Below, piece after piece: positions 6,235-14,389 of a stretch of 17,206 bases of DNA (its first letter is position 1; the number at the start of each line of letters is the position of its first letter). Position numbers and translations under genes: made by a program. The stretch covers positions 1 to 17,206 of the forward strand of contig DUUS01000090.1 in assembly GCA_012841465.1 (NCBI GenBank). The letters are read 5' to 3'. A model generated the notes under the pieces. That model was given only the letters and a program-made list of their open reading frames with translations. It ran no database searches and was not told the origin of the DNA. The stretch is from Mollicutes bacterium. GTDB lineage: Bacteria > Bacillota_I > Bacilli_A > RF39 > UBA660.

Positions 6235-7383
6235 ATGAAAGCAAACTTTAAAAAAATGGATAAAATTCTTTTATTTTTGATGATAGCTTTTACTATCTTT
6301 GGGGCAGTTATGATCTTTAGTGCATCAAGTATTACTGCAGTACTTTATAATCGAAGAGAAGAATATTATTTTTTTACTAAACATTTATATATAATTGCTG
6401 CGTCGTGGATATTTGGTCTTATTGTATTAAATATTCCTTTAAAAAGGTATAAGTTTTTAGCTCCACTTGGAATTATTACTATAATACTACTTCTTTTCGG
6501 ATTATTTATTTATGCACCACTTACTCATAGTGTTAGAAGCTGGTATGATTTAGGTTTCTTTTCACTTCAGCCAAGTGAGTTTGCTAAATCGATTGTTATA
6601 GTGTATTTAGCTGTAGCACTGGATAAAATTCACCGGAAGAAAGACTATAAAATTAATAAGGTTGTTGCTCCCTTTGTTTTTGTACTTATTATCTTTGGAC
6701 TTACCTTTGCTCAGCCTGATATGGGTACTGCTGTTATAATAGTTGGTATTGCTGTTTTTATATTTATGGCTCTTCCATTTAAAGATAGAGATATTAAGAA
6801 TTTAAAATTACTTGGAACTGGAATGGTTTTACTTGGTATTTTGATTATTTTATTTGGAAGTAATGTGCTTACAAGTGAGCAGGCAAGTAGATTATATTTT
6901 AGAAAACCATGTACTAGATATTTAGATAAAACTGGATATCAAGTTTGTAACGGATTTATAGCAATTAGTAATGGTGGTTTAACAGGTAAAGGTCTTGGAG
7001 ATTCAACTCAAAAGTTTATGTATCTTCCAGAGGCATATACGGATTTTGTCTTTCCAATTATAATTGAAGAAATAGGAGCAATTGGAGGATTATTTATTAT
7101 ATTTCTCTACGGAGTAATGTTATATAGAATTTTAAAAATATCGTTAAATGCGAGTACCTTATCTGGTTCAATTATGGCATTTGGAACATTTATCTTTTTA
7201 CTGCTTCATCTTTTAATAAACTTTTTAGGAGTACTTGCTTTAATACCACTTACTGGGGTTCCAATTCCGTTTTTAAGTTATGGTGGGTCGTTTTTTATCA
7301 ATGTAATTTTTGTACTTTGTTTAACTCAAAGAGTACAGATAGAATCATATGATGCTAAAAAAGCAAAAATATTAAGGGCGTGA
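6235..7383 (+). CDS. ftsW: FtsW/RodA/SpoVE-family (SEDS) peptidoglycan glycosyltransferase
   Basis: This 382-residue polytopic membrane protein has about ten hydrophobic helices and polymerises lipid II into glycan strands in partnership with a class B PBP. SEDS signatures are present: LQPSEFAK, QPDMGTAVIIV, YLPEAYTDFVFP and GVPIPFLSYGGS near the end. Asp270 in the LPEAYTDF loop corresponds to the likely catalytic Asp of RodA/FtsW. The LPEA wording leans towards FtsW/SpoVE rather than RodA, but the split is tentative. The start is the ATG at 6235, 7 bases after AGGAG; an in-frame TTG at 6232 is too close to it. The next gene, a prepilin-like protein, begins 4 bases after the stop and takes its ribosome site from the end of this gene. 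Confidence 0.93.
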   Translation: MKANFKKMDKILLFLMIAFTIFGAVMIFSASSITAVLYNRREEYYFFTKHLYIIAASWIFGLIVLNIPLKRYKFLAPLGIITIILLLFGLFIYAPLTHSVRSWYDLGFFSLQPSEFAKSIVIVYLAVALDKIHRKKDYKINKVVAPFVFVLIIFGLTFAQPDMGTAVIIVGIAVFIFMALPFKDRDIKNLKLLGTGMVLLGILIILFGSNVLTSEQASRLYFRKPCTRYLDKTGYQVCNGFIAISNGGLTGKGLGDSTQKFMYLPEAYTDFVFPIIIEEIGAIGGLFIIFLYGVMLYRILKISLNASTLSGSIMAFGTFIFLLLHLLINFLGVLALIPLTGVPIPFLSYGGSFFINVIFVLCLTQRVQIESYDAKKAKILRA

Positions 7384-7387
7384 TCAA

Positions 7388-8092
7388 ATGAAATTAAATA
7401 ACAAAGGTGTGTCACTCACTGAAATAATAATAAGTGTAACATTAGTTTCTTTAATTATTGTGTATTTACTTAGTATGCTAATTTCACTTAGACATGAAAG
7501 TAATACTAGTAAAAAAATATCTACTCTTCAAACTAATCAGGCACTACTTTCAAATCAAATTCATAATGATTTTATTGAAAGAGAGCTAATCGGGGTTTAT
7601 ACTTGTGAAGACAGTGGTACAACAAATCGAAAAAATGATACAATTCAACAAATAATTCACTCAACTTCTCATAATTTTAATCAGCAGGAAGGTACTAATT
7701 GCTTAAAATTTAAATATAAAATTGGAGAAAGAGGTTCTCAATATGGGTATTTGGTTTATTATAATTATACTCACCGTAAAGATTCAAGTGGCAGAGATGA
7801 AAAAGTAGATATAGTCGGATACCGAAGAGGTATTGATGAAGAAGATATCGGTAATGCAAATGTTATTGTTGATTCTAAAGCAGTGTTTAGACAAACGCCA
7901 TCTAAACCAACTTCATATGGTGAGGCTACTGTAAAATGTGGAAGTGGAGTCTGTACGGTTCATATTAAACTTCCTATCTTAGCAGAAAATGGTGATGACT
8001 ATGGGATTAACTTAAGTTATGTATCAACTGATCCAGCTAATTTTGAAGTTGAAAGAAAATTAAGTAGTTGGTATCGTTTTGAGATAAAGTAG
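7388..8092 (+). CDS. Type IV prepilin-like protein with Val at +1 (minor pseudopilin type)
   Basis: This 234-residue protein has a 7-residue leader ending NNKG, then VSLTEIIISVTLVSL. Gly7 is the expected cleavage point, Val replaces the usual Phe at +1, and Glu sits at +5. A hydrophobic helix to about residue 30 is followed by a large polar domain with cysteines in YTCED, TNCLK and VKCGSGVC. The size and the N-terminus resemble PilW/GspJ-type minor pseudopilins. It directly follows the FtsW/RodA gene (4-base gap, AAGGG ribosome site inside that gene) and is probably cotranscribed. Its last 33 bases overlap the end of the convergent ylbJ-like gene. A hairpin with U-tract lies beyond the stop, within ylbJ. 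No assembly genes are adjacent. Confidence 0.82.
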   Translation: MKLNNKGVSLTEIIISVTLVSLIIVYLLSMLISLRHESNTSKKISTLQTNQALLSNQIHNDFIERELIGVYTCEDSGTTNRKNDTIQQIIHSTSHNFNQQEGTNCLKFKYKIGERGSQYGYLVYYNYTHRKDSSGRDEKVDIVGYRRGIDEEDIGNANVIVDSKAVFRQTPSKPTSYGEATVKCGSGVCTVHIKLPILAENGDDYGINLSYVSTDPANFEVERKLSSWYRFEIK

Positions 8093-8935
8093 TAGCAAAA
8101 ACAAAATCAAATGGATAATTCTTGATTTATAAAATAGACCATAATCAAGATTTTTATCTTTTAAAATACTTTTTATTTGAGTATGAATAGAAAGACCTCC
8201 AAAGGCAAGTAAGATACCAGTAAAGATAAGTTTATATTTATAACCTTCAGTAAACTGAATATCAGTAAGACCAATTGTTATCTCTAAGATACCTTTTAAT
8301 AGAGGGTGGCTAATCGGAAGTAAAGATGAAAGAGCGATAAAAGTAGTTAGTGAGCCGAGTACTATTAAAAGAGTATCAATAGTCTTTGAAATAGACTCTG
8401 TTATATTATATTCCTCTGGTATTAGTTTTTTATTATTGTTATAACTAACTTTATAATTTCGGTTGATTAGTCCGATAATTAAATTAATGAAAATATTTAA
8501 TACTATTATAAAAACAGAGTCACTAAATTTAAGATAGGTTGTTAAAGCGAGTATATAAATTGGATTATAAAGAAGAGACATTGATAGTATTTTTACTGCC
8601 TCTTCTTTATTTATTAAATCTTTATCTAATAAATCTTTAATATATTTAGCATTACTCGGACAACCACTAATTAAACTCATAATAAAAACATATGAGGAAT
8701 ATTTACTCATTTTAAATATTTTACTAAAATAAATACCAATGTAATCTGTGATATAATTTATTAAATCAGTTGAGATAATAAGATCACTGATCATTAAAAA
8801 AGGAAAAAGAGCTGGAAAAGTGCTGTTAGTCCAGATATTAATACCATTTAAAATAGAAGCGATTACCAATGGTCTTTTTAAAATTATTAAAACAATAAGT
8901 AAAACAATTGTTAACTTTTTGATTTTGTTTATCAT
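8060..8935 (-). CDS. ylbJ: YlbJ-like nucleoside-recognition (Gate) domain membrane protein
   Basis: This 291-residue polytopic membrane protein has about seven to eight helices. Gate-family features of YlbJ are visible: WTNSTFPALFPFLMISDLI near residues 35-53, then a SGCPSNAKYIKDLLDK segment with Gly-Cys-Pro, and a second FGGLSIHTQIK motif near residues 250-260. In Bacillus YlbJ is a sporulation-associated integral membrane protein of unclear biochemical role; nothing here adds a substrate. Neighbourhood supports the call, because a YlbL protease gene lies next to it, divergently, as part of the ylbJ-ylbL neighbourhood known in Bacillus. The ATG at 8935 has GAGGG only 3 bases upstream, a short spacing. 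Its 3' end overlaps the prepilin gene tail-to-tail. Confidence 0.82.
   Translation of the reverse strand: MINKIKKLTIVLLIVLIILKRPLVIASILNGINIWTNSTFPALFPFLMISDLIISTDLINYITDYIGIYFSKIFKMSKYSSYVFIMSLISGCPSNAKYIKDLLDKDLINKEEAVKILSMSLLYNPIYILALTTYLKFSDSVFIIVLNIFINLIIGLINRNYKVSYNNNKKLIPEEYNITESISKTIDTLLIVLGSLTTFIALSSLLPISHPLLKGILEITIGLTDIQFTEGYKYKLIFTGILLAFGGLSIHTQIKSILKDKNLDYGLFYKSRIIHLILFLLLLYLKTIPTT
8120..8155 (+). terminator. Candidate forward terminator embedded in the ylbJ-like coding region
   Basis: TCTTGATT (8120-8127) pairs with AATCAAGA (8143-8150) around a 15-base loop, followed directly by TTTTT. It lies 28 bases beyond the prepilin stop and would end the ftsW-prepilin transcript inside the antisense of ylbJ. 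The loop is long, so confidence is limited. Confidence 0.45.
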
Positions 8936-8950
8936 AAACCCTCATATGTT

Positions 8951-8959
8951 TGCTATAAT
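8951..8959 (+). promoter_or_regulatory. Extended -10 promoter of the ylbL operon
   Basis: TGC-TATAAT at 8951-8959 matches TGnTATAAT with no good -35. It sits in the 43-base gap between the divergent ylbJ and ylbL genes and lies 19 bases from the ATG at 8979. The purine-rich ribosome site AAAGGAAAGGA (8962-8972) begins almost at the predicted transcript start. Confidence 0.72.
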
Positions 8960-8978
8960 TTAAAGGAAAGGAAAAATA

Positions 8979-10004
8979 ATGACTAATAAATTTTATGAAC
9001 AGATAAAAGAATATATTAAATATAACCTATCATTTATCATATTTCTTTCAGTACTTATTATCGGATTTAGTATTGATACTAACTATGTAGTATATAAATC
9101 AGGTGGAAGTATTAATATAACAGAGAGAATAAATAAAGCCAATGACATAGATAATAAAAAAGGTTCATTTAATATGGCATATGTTGGAATGCTAAATGGA
9201 AGACTTCCGTTTTATTTAATGGGAAAAATTATTCCCTCATGGGAGGTAGCTCCTAAAGAAAATGTAACTTTAGGTAAAAATGAGACCCTATCTGATGCTT
9301 TAAAAAGAGATAGTTTATTTTTTAAAGAATCAATAAGTAGTGCTAAATATGTTGCATATCAAAAAAGTGGGGTTGAATTTTCAGTTAAAAATAAAAATCA
9401 CTATATAATCTATGTTGATGAAAAATCAACTGCTGATATAAAAATAGGTTCAAAAATTATATCTTATGATGATAATGAATATGAATACATTGAAGAGTTA
9501 AAAGCCTATATTCAAACTAAAGAAGTAGGCGATAAACTAGAGATTAAATATAAAGAAAAAGATAAAATAAAAACCGCAAGTGCTAAAGTATATGAGGAAG
9601 ATGAAACTAAATTAGTAGGTCTTGCAGCAATATCTATATATGATATAGAATCAGAATATGAAGTAATAGTTGATTCAAAATCATCTGAAAGTGGACCAAG
9701 TGGTGGTCTTATCTTAAGTCTTGCTATATATGAAGCTCTTACTGGAGAAGATTTAACTAAAGGAAATACAGTAGTAGGAACCGGGACAATTGACATTAAT
9801 GGTAAAGTAGAAGAGATCGGTGGTGTTGAATTTAAGTTATCTGGTGCCGTTAAAAAGAATGCTGATTTATTTATCGTTCCTAAAGAAAACTTAGAAGAAG
9901 CACTTAAGTTTGCCAAGGAAAAGAAATATGATATACTAATCAAAGGAGTTTCTACTTTTGATGAAGCTCTTCTCGTACTTAGAAGTTTGGGGGAAAAGAA
10001 ATGA
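8979..10004 (+). CDS. ylbL: YlbL/SepM-type membrane PDZ-Lon serine protease
   Basis: This 341-residue membrane-anchored protease has its domains outside the cell. There is an N-terminal helix (about residues 16-33), a PDZ domain (about 125-205, around ADIKIGSKIISYDDNEYE) and a C-terminal Lon-type proteolytic domain. The catalytic dyad can be placed at Ser241 in ESGPSGG and Lys286 in GGVEFKLSGA. The 45-residue spacing is close to that of Lon. Homologues include B. subtilis YlbL and streptococcal SepM, which trims secreted signal peptides; the substrate here is unknown. The gene is divergent from the ylbJ-like gene and shares an ATGA overlap with the next gene, so the two are translationally coupled. 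Confidence 0.93.
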   Translation: MTNKFYEQIKEYIKYNLSFIIFLSVLIIGFSIDTNYVVYKSGGSINITERINKANDIDNKKGSFNMAYVGMLNGRLPFYLMGKIIPSWEVAPKENVTLGKNETLSDALKRDSLFFKESISSAKYVAYQKSGVEFSVKNKNHYIIYVDEKSTADIKIGSKIISYDDNEYEYIEELKAYIQTKEVGDKLEIKYKEKDKIKTASAKVYEEDETKLVGLAAISIYDIESEYEVIVDSKSSESGPSGGLILSLAIYEALTGEDLTKGNTVVGTGTIDINGKVEEIGGVEFKLSGAVKKNADLFIVPKENLEEALKFAKEKKYDILIKGVSTFDEALLVLRSLGEKK

Positions 10005-11383
10005 AAAGGTATTTTTTACCAATTGAAAAAGCTCTAGAATTAAATGAAAATATAGAGCTTACTAATAATAATTTAGTTGTTTTAAGTAAAGATGATTTTG
10101 AAGGATTTAATTTAAGAAATTTAACTTCATTTCCTAATCTTGATTTACCTAATATTTTAACTTTGTCTTCAACAAATATTTTATTTTATCAAAAGAATAT
10201 AAGTGATTTTGATATCGCAGTTAATTACTTTAACGAAAAAAATGAAAGATTACTATATGAAATAACTGAAAGTGACTATTATAACTTGCAGTATTATCAT
10301 GAAGCCCTAATATATGAAAAACATCAAAATGGAAAATATATTTCACTTGATAATCATGAAAAAAGAACTATTAAACTAATTGAATATGGTGCTTTAAAAA
10401 GTGGGCTTTTAAAAGACTTCAGTGATGAAGAATTAAAGACTTTAGCACTGATGCCATCTTTAAAAGAATCTAATGAATTTTATCTTAGTAATTTAAAAAC
10501 TTTATACTTTAAAGACCCTATTGTGATGACTAGAAATGCCTTAAAAGAAATTAAACTGGGTGGAGACTTATATCTATATACTGAAAATGAAGAAATTTTA
10601 GATCAGGCGAGAACATATATTACTGAAATTACTGAGCATGAAAATAATTATTATAAAATAACTAATAAAAATTATTATTTAGTAAAACCTTTTTCTAATA
10701 AAGAAAAAAGAAATTTATCATTAAAAGAAATAAAATTATATAATGAACTTTTAGTAAATTATCTTCCGGTCTATTTAGATGAAGATTTAAATTTAAGTAC
10801 TGATAAACCAGAACATGATAACTACACTGAAGAAATATTAGTTCCAAGAGAAAACCTAGAACATCTCCTAAAGGATGGTTTTAAAAACATGCCATTTAAA
10901 GAATTAATAACCGTAATTAATCAAAATATAAATGGATTTCAAAAAATAAGTTTAGAAGATGCTTTAGATAAACCAAGAACATATGTAAGTGATAATTTAA
11001 CAAGTGAAATAGATAATCAAGATATATATCGTTTTCATGTTTTCTATGAACATGATCCTAAATATAAAATACCTGATATTTTAAAAGATGGTAATATTGT
11101 TGAATTTGAAAAAGAATGCTTTACAAAGGAAGGACATCCCATCTATAAAAAGAGTCCTAAGATAGTTCAAAAAATGACTAATGAAGAGTACTCAGAGTAT
11201 TTAAAAGAAACTGGTAATAAACTATTTATTGAAGTAACTGGTCTTAAAAATGAAGCAGAAATATTTTCTATATTTGGTGAAAGTGGTTTACTTCATGAAT
11301 TTGTACTATATGAAGAATTAGGATCTTCATACTATGTAACGATTCCTTATAAAAAAGAAAATAATTTAAATAAAAGCAGGTAA
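10001..11383 (+). CDS. Conserved-looking hypothetical protein, 460 residues, coupled to ylbL
   Basis: This long, charged, Asn/Glu/Lys-rich soluble protein has no signal peptide, no membrane helix and a single Cys. No P-loop, zinc knuckle or nuclease motif is visible. I do not recognise the family. Composition and predicted alternation suggest an alpha/beta protein with possibly two halves: residues about 1-260, ending near YLVKPFSNKEKRNLS, and about 275-460, opening with TEEILVPRENLEHLL. Its ATG sits inside the last codons of ylbL (ATGA overlap), with a GGGGGAAAAG ribosome site, so it is made together with the protease. Base composition and codon use look like the neighbours, with no sign of recent transfer. 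A link to YlbL function or regulation is inference from the coupling only. Confidence 0.85.
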   Translation: MKRYFLPIEKALELNENIELTNNNLVVLSKDDFEGFNLRNLTSFPNLDLPNILTLSSTNILFYQKNISDFDIAVNYFNEKNERLLYEITESDYYNLQYYHEALIYEKHQNGKYISLDNHEKRTIKLIEYGALKSGLLKDFSDEELKTLALMPSLKESNEFYLSNLKTLYFKDPIVMTRNALKEIKLGGDLYLYTENEEILDQARTYITEITEHENNYYKITNKNYYLVKPFSNKEKRNLSLKEIKLYNELLVNYLPVYLDEDLNLSTDKPEHDNYTEEILVPRENLEHLLKDGFKNMPFKELITVINQNINGFQKISLEDALDKPRTYVSDNLTSEIDNQDIYRFHVFYEHDPKYKIPDILKDGNIVEFEKECFTKEGHPIYKKSPKIVQKMTNEEYSEYLKETGNKLFIEVTGLKNEAEIFSIFGESGLLHEFVLYEELGSSYYVTIPYKKENNLNKSR

Positions 11384-11400
11384 AATAATATCTGCTTTTA
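11371..11400 (+). terminator. Hairpin terminator after the ylbL operon
   Basis: A 9-bp stem TAAAAGCAG / CTGCTTTTA (11371-11379 with 11392-11400) encloses a 12-base loop and overlaps the stop codon of the 460-residue gene. The U-tract is short and contained in the stem, so termination may be partial. The near-symmetric arms could also act on the opposite strand. Confidence 0.6.
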
Positions 11401-11407
11401 AATTTTA

Positions 11408-11416
11408 TGATATACT
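11408..11416 (+). promoter_or_regulatory. Extended -10 promoter of mutS
   Basis: TGA-TATACT at 11408-11416 follows the TGn plus -10 pattern, with one mismatch in the hexamer and no clear -35. It lies 18 bases before the mutS ATG. The AGTAGGAG ribosome site (11423-11429) begins about where transcription would. Confidence 0.6.
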
Positions 11417-11434
11417 AAATAAGTAGGAGTTGCT

Positions 11435-13954
11435 ATGAAGTCAAGTGAAGTAAATTATAATAAATTAAGTCCGATGATGAAACAATATATGGATATAAAG
11501 AAAAACTATAAAGAAGTTTTTTTGTTTTATCGTGTTGGTGATTTTTATGAACTATTTTTTGAAGATGCAATTAATGCTTCAAGAGAGCTTGATATAACTT
11601 TAACAGGTAAATCAGCTGGTTTAGAAGAAAGAGTTCCAATGGCAGGAGTTCCTCACCACTCTGTAAGAAGCTATATTGATAAACTTCTTAATAAAGGTTT
11701 TAAAGTAGCAGTTTGTGATCAAATGGAAGATGCTAAAGAGGCTAAAGGAATGGTTAGAAGAGAAGTAACTGAAGTATTAAGTAAAGGAACAGTTATTGAT
11801 GCTGACTTTTTAGCTGGAAATGATTTTAATTATATCGGAAGTATTCTTAATTTAAATAATAATTATATTTTAACCTATGCTGATGTTTCAACTGGTCTTC
11901 TTTATAGTGAAACCTTAAGTTTAAATAATGAAGTTTTATTAAACCGAATACTAAATTTAAATTTAAAAGAAATAATAATTGAAGAAGACTTTGACTTAGA
12001 GTTAATTAATACACTAAAAAACAATTATAATATAGGGATTAATATTATTAATGAATTTTATGAAGAAACGGTAGATATTTTAGATAATATAAATGACTCT
12101 AGAGTAAAAATTGGGGTAAATCATTTACTTTATTATTTAATAACTATTCAATTAAAAGATATAACTCATTTTAATAATGTAATTATAAAAGATAACTCTA
12201 ATTATTTACTTATGGATGTCCATACTGTAAGAAACCTTGAAATTTTTGAAACCCTAAGACTAAAAGAAAGAAAATACAGTTTACTATGGCTTCTTGATGC
12301 ATGTAAAAACTCAATGGGATCAAGAACATTAAAAGAATTTTTAATGAATCCTCTTATTAATAGAGATAAAATTAATAAAAGATTAGATTATATTGAAACA
12401 TTAAACAATCAGTTTATCTTAAGAACTGAGCTTCAAGATGCACTGTATGAAATATATGATTTAGAAAGACTATGTGCTAAAATTACTTCAAATTCTTTAA
12501 ATGCTAGAGATGTTCTGCAAATTAAAAAATCACTTAAAGTACTTCCATTAATAAAAGATATAGTTAATCAGTTAAAGTTTGACTTTGATATAAATACACA
12601 CATAGACTTATATAATTTACTTGATCAGGCTATTTATGAGGAGCCACCAGTAACTATTAAAGAAGGATATATTATTAAAGATGGCTATAATAAAGAACTC
12701 GATGAGCTTAAAGATATAAGAAAGAATGCTAAGAAATACTTGTCTTCTTTAGAACAAAAAGAAAGAGAAAGAAGTAATATTCCTAATTTAAAGATAGGTT
12801 ATAATAAAGTATTTGGTTATTATTTAGAGGTAAGTAAAAGTCATATTAGTAAAGTAAAACCAGAATTTGGCTGGGAAAGAAAACAAACTCTAACTACAGG
12901 TGAGAGATATATTACTAGTGAGCTTAAAGAAAAAGAAGCTAAAATATTAAATGCTGAAGATAAAATAGTCGAGCTTGAATATGAATTGTTTATTGAGATA
13001 AAAGAAATATTAAAACAGAATATCAAAACTTTAAAAGAAACAAGTAGTCAGATTGGTTATTTAGATGCAATTACTTCACTAAGTGTTGTAAGTGAAAAAT
13101 ATAATTTAGTTAGACCAACATTTAATAATAAAAATGAGGTCAATATAAAAAATGGATTTCATCCAGTAGTAAATATCGTAAGTGAAAAAGAATTTGTTAA
13201 AAATGATTGTATTATAAATAATGGAGTAACAACTCTTTTAATAACTGGACCAAATATGAGTGGTAAAAGCACCTATATGAGGCAGCTTGCTATTATAGTT
13301 ATCATGGCTCAAATAGGATCTTTTGTACCTGCAGATGAGGCAAATTTACCAATTTTCGATCAAATATTTACAAGAATTGGAGCATCAGATGATTTAGTAA
13401 GTGGCGAATCTACCTTTATGGTCGAAATGTTAGAGGCTAAAAATGCGATTACAAGTGCGACTAAAAATAGTTTAATTCTTTTTGATGAACTAGGAAGAGG
13501 TACCGCAACCTATGATGGAATGGCTATAGCTGAGTCTATTTTAGAATTCGTAAATAAAAATATCGGAGCAATAACTTTATTTAGTACTCATTACCATGAA
13601 CTAACCGAAATGGAAAAAAAGTTTAATAGTATTTTAAATGTACACGTTAGTGCCACCCTTGAAAACAATGAACTTATCTTTATGCATAAAATAAAAAAAG
13701 GTGCGGTAGATAAAAGTTATGGAGTGCATGTTGCTTCTCTTGCTGGAATGCCTCTAGATGTTATTAAAAGAGCAAATGAACTGCTTTCTCTTTATGAAAA
13801 TCAAACACCAAGTAAAGAAAATGTTCAGTTATCATTTGATTTTGAAGAAAAGAATTTACTTAAAGAAAGATTAGAAACCATTGATCCTTTAAAGGTAACT
13901 CCAATGGAAGCAATAAATATTTTATATGAATTAAAAGAAATATCAAAAGAATAA
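11435..13954 (+). CDS. mutS: DNA mismatch repair protein MutS
   Basis: This 839-residue mismatch-recognition ATPase is close to the usual MutS1 length (about 850). The N-terminal domain has the Phe-x-Glu mismatch wedge at F37-Y-E39 in RVGDFYELFFEDA. Connector, lever and clamp domains follow. The ATPase domain shows Walker A G605-PNMSGKST613, Walker B around D684-E-L-G in LILFDELGRGTATYDG, and the signature STHYHELTEM. The C-terminus carries a short tail of the kind that mediates oligomerisation. These motifs separate it from MutS2, which lacks the mismatch domain. mutL is usually next to mutS in Bacilli, but here nusB follows, and no mutL is in the window. Confidence 0.98.
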   Translation: MKSSEVNYNKLSPMMKQYMDIKKNYKEVFLFYRVGDFYELFFEDAINASRELDITLTGKSAGLEERVPMAGVPHHSVRSYIDKLLNKGFKVAVCDQMEDAKEAKGMVRREVTEVLSKGTVIDADFLAGNDFNYIGSILNLNNNYILTYADVSTGLLYSETLSLNNEVLLNRILNLNLKEIIIEEDFDLELINTLKNNYNIGINIINEFYEETVDILDNINDSRVKIGVNHLLYYLITIQLKDITHFNNVIIKDNSNYLLMDVHTVRNLEIFETLRLKERKYSLLWLLDACKNSMGSRTLKEFLMNPLINRDKINKRLDYIETLNNQFILRTELQDALYEIYDLERLCAKITSNSLNARDVLQIKKSLKVLPLIKDIVNQLKFDFDINTHIDLYNLLDQAIYEEPPVTIKEGYIIKDGYNKELDELKDIRKNAKKYLSSLEQKERERSNIPNLKIGYNKVFGYYLEVSKSHISKVKPEFGWERKQTLTTGERYITSELKEKEAKILNAEDKIVELEYELFIEIKEILKQNIKTLKETSSQIGYLDAITSLSVVSEKYNLVRPTFNNKNEVNIKNGFHPVVNIVSEKEFVKNDCIINNGVTTLLITGPNMSGKSTYMRQLAIIVIMAQIGSFVPADEANLPIFDQIFTRIGASDDLVSGESTFMVEMLEAKNAITSATKNSLILFDELGRGTATYDGMAIAESILEFVNKNIGAITLFSTHYHELTEMEKKFNSILNVHVSATLENNELIFMHKIKKGAVDKSYGVHVASLAGMPLDVIKRANELLSLYENQTPSKENVQLSFDFEEKNLLKERLETIDPLKVTPMEAINILYELKEISKE

Positions 13955-13971
13955 AAATAAATTATATTTTG

Positions 13972-13980
13972 TGGTATAAT
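13972..13980 (+). promoter_or_regulatory. Extended -10 promoter of nusB-xseA-xseB
   Basis: TGG-TATAAT at 13972-13980 is a full TGnTATAAT with no recognisable -35. It lies in the 42-base gap after mutS and 16 bases before the nusB ATG. No terminator is visible after mutS, so read-through could add to expression. Confidence 0.72.
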
Positions 13981-13996
13981 TTTATAGAGGTTGAAG

Positions 13997-14389
13997 ATGA
14001 AAAACAGAACAAAATTAAGAGAAAAAATAATGACTATTATCTATCAAATATCTTTATATAAAGAAAATGGACTAGAACATGATGTAGATACCGTTATCAA
14101 AGAAAATATTGAAATAGAAAATGAATTTGTTAAAGATATGGTATATGGAATTATAACTCATGGTGATGAACTTAATTTGCTTGCTAATAAATATTTAAAA
14201 GGATGGACAATAAACCGCCTTGATAATACTGGAGCAGCTATTTTAAGACTAGCTTTGTATGAAATAAAATATACAGACACGCCGCCTGTAGTTGTTATAA
14301 ATGAAGCAATTGAGCTTGCTAAAAAGTTTAGTGATGATGCGGTAAGAAAAATGATTAATGCTGTTTTAGATAGGATAATTAATGAGTAA
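13997..14389 (+). CDS. nusB: Transcription antitermination factor NusB
   Basis: This 130-residue all-helical protein has the normal NusB length. With NusE (S10) it binds boxA RNA and supports antitermination of rRNA operons. Recognisable segments are the N-terminal REKIMTIIYQISLY and the conserved C-terminal block LDNTGAAILRLALYEI ... PPVVVINEAIELAKKF. The start is the ATG at 13997, 6 bases after AGAGG; an in-frame TTG at 13991 abuts the ribosome site. The 3' end overlaps xseA by 8 bases, indicating coupled translation. In Bacillus nusB also precedes xseA, but with folD between them. Confidence 0.96.
   Translation: MKNRTKLREKIMTIIYQISLYKENGLEHDVDTVIKENIEIENEFVKDMVYGIITHGDELNLLANKYLKGWTINRLDNTGAAILRLALYEIKYTDTPPVVVINEAIELAKKFSDDAVRKMINAVLDRIINE

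Noticed and set aside
9512..9943. 143-codon reverse reading frame inside ylbL
   Set aside because: It lies wholly antisense to a protein with clear catalytic motifs, is serine-rich in the way expected of an antisense frame, and has no ribosome site or known similarity.
12841..13026. Reverse reading frame within mutS
   Set aside because: Antisense to conserved clamp-domain coding sequence, with no supporting signal.
13991..13993. TTG as start of nusB
   Set aside because: It abuts the AGAGG ribosome site; the ATG at 13997 is spaced correctly.
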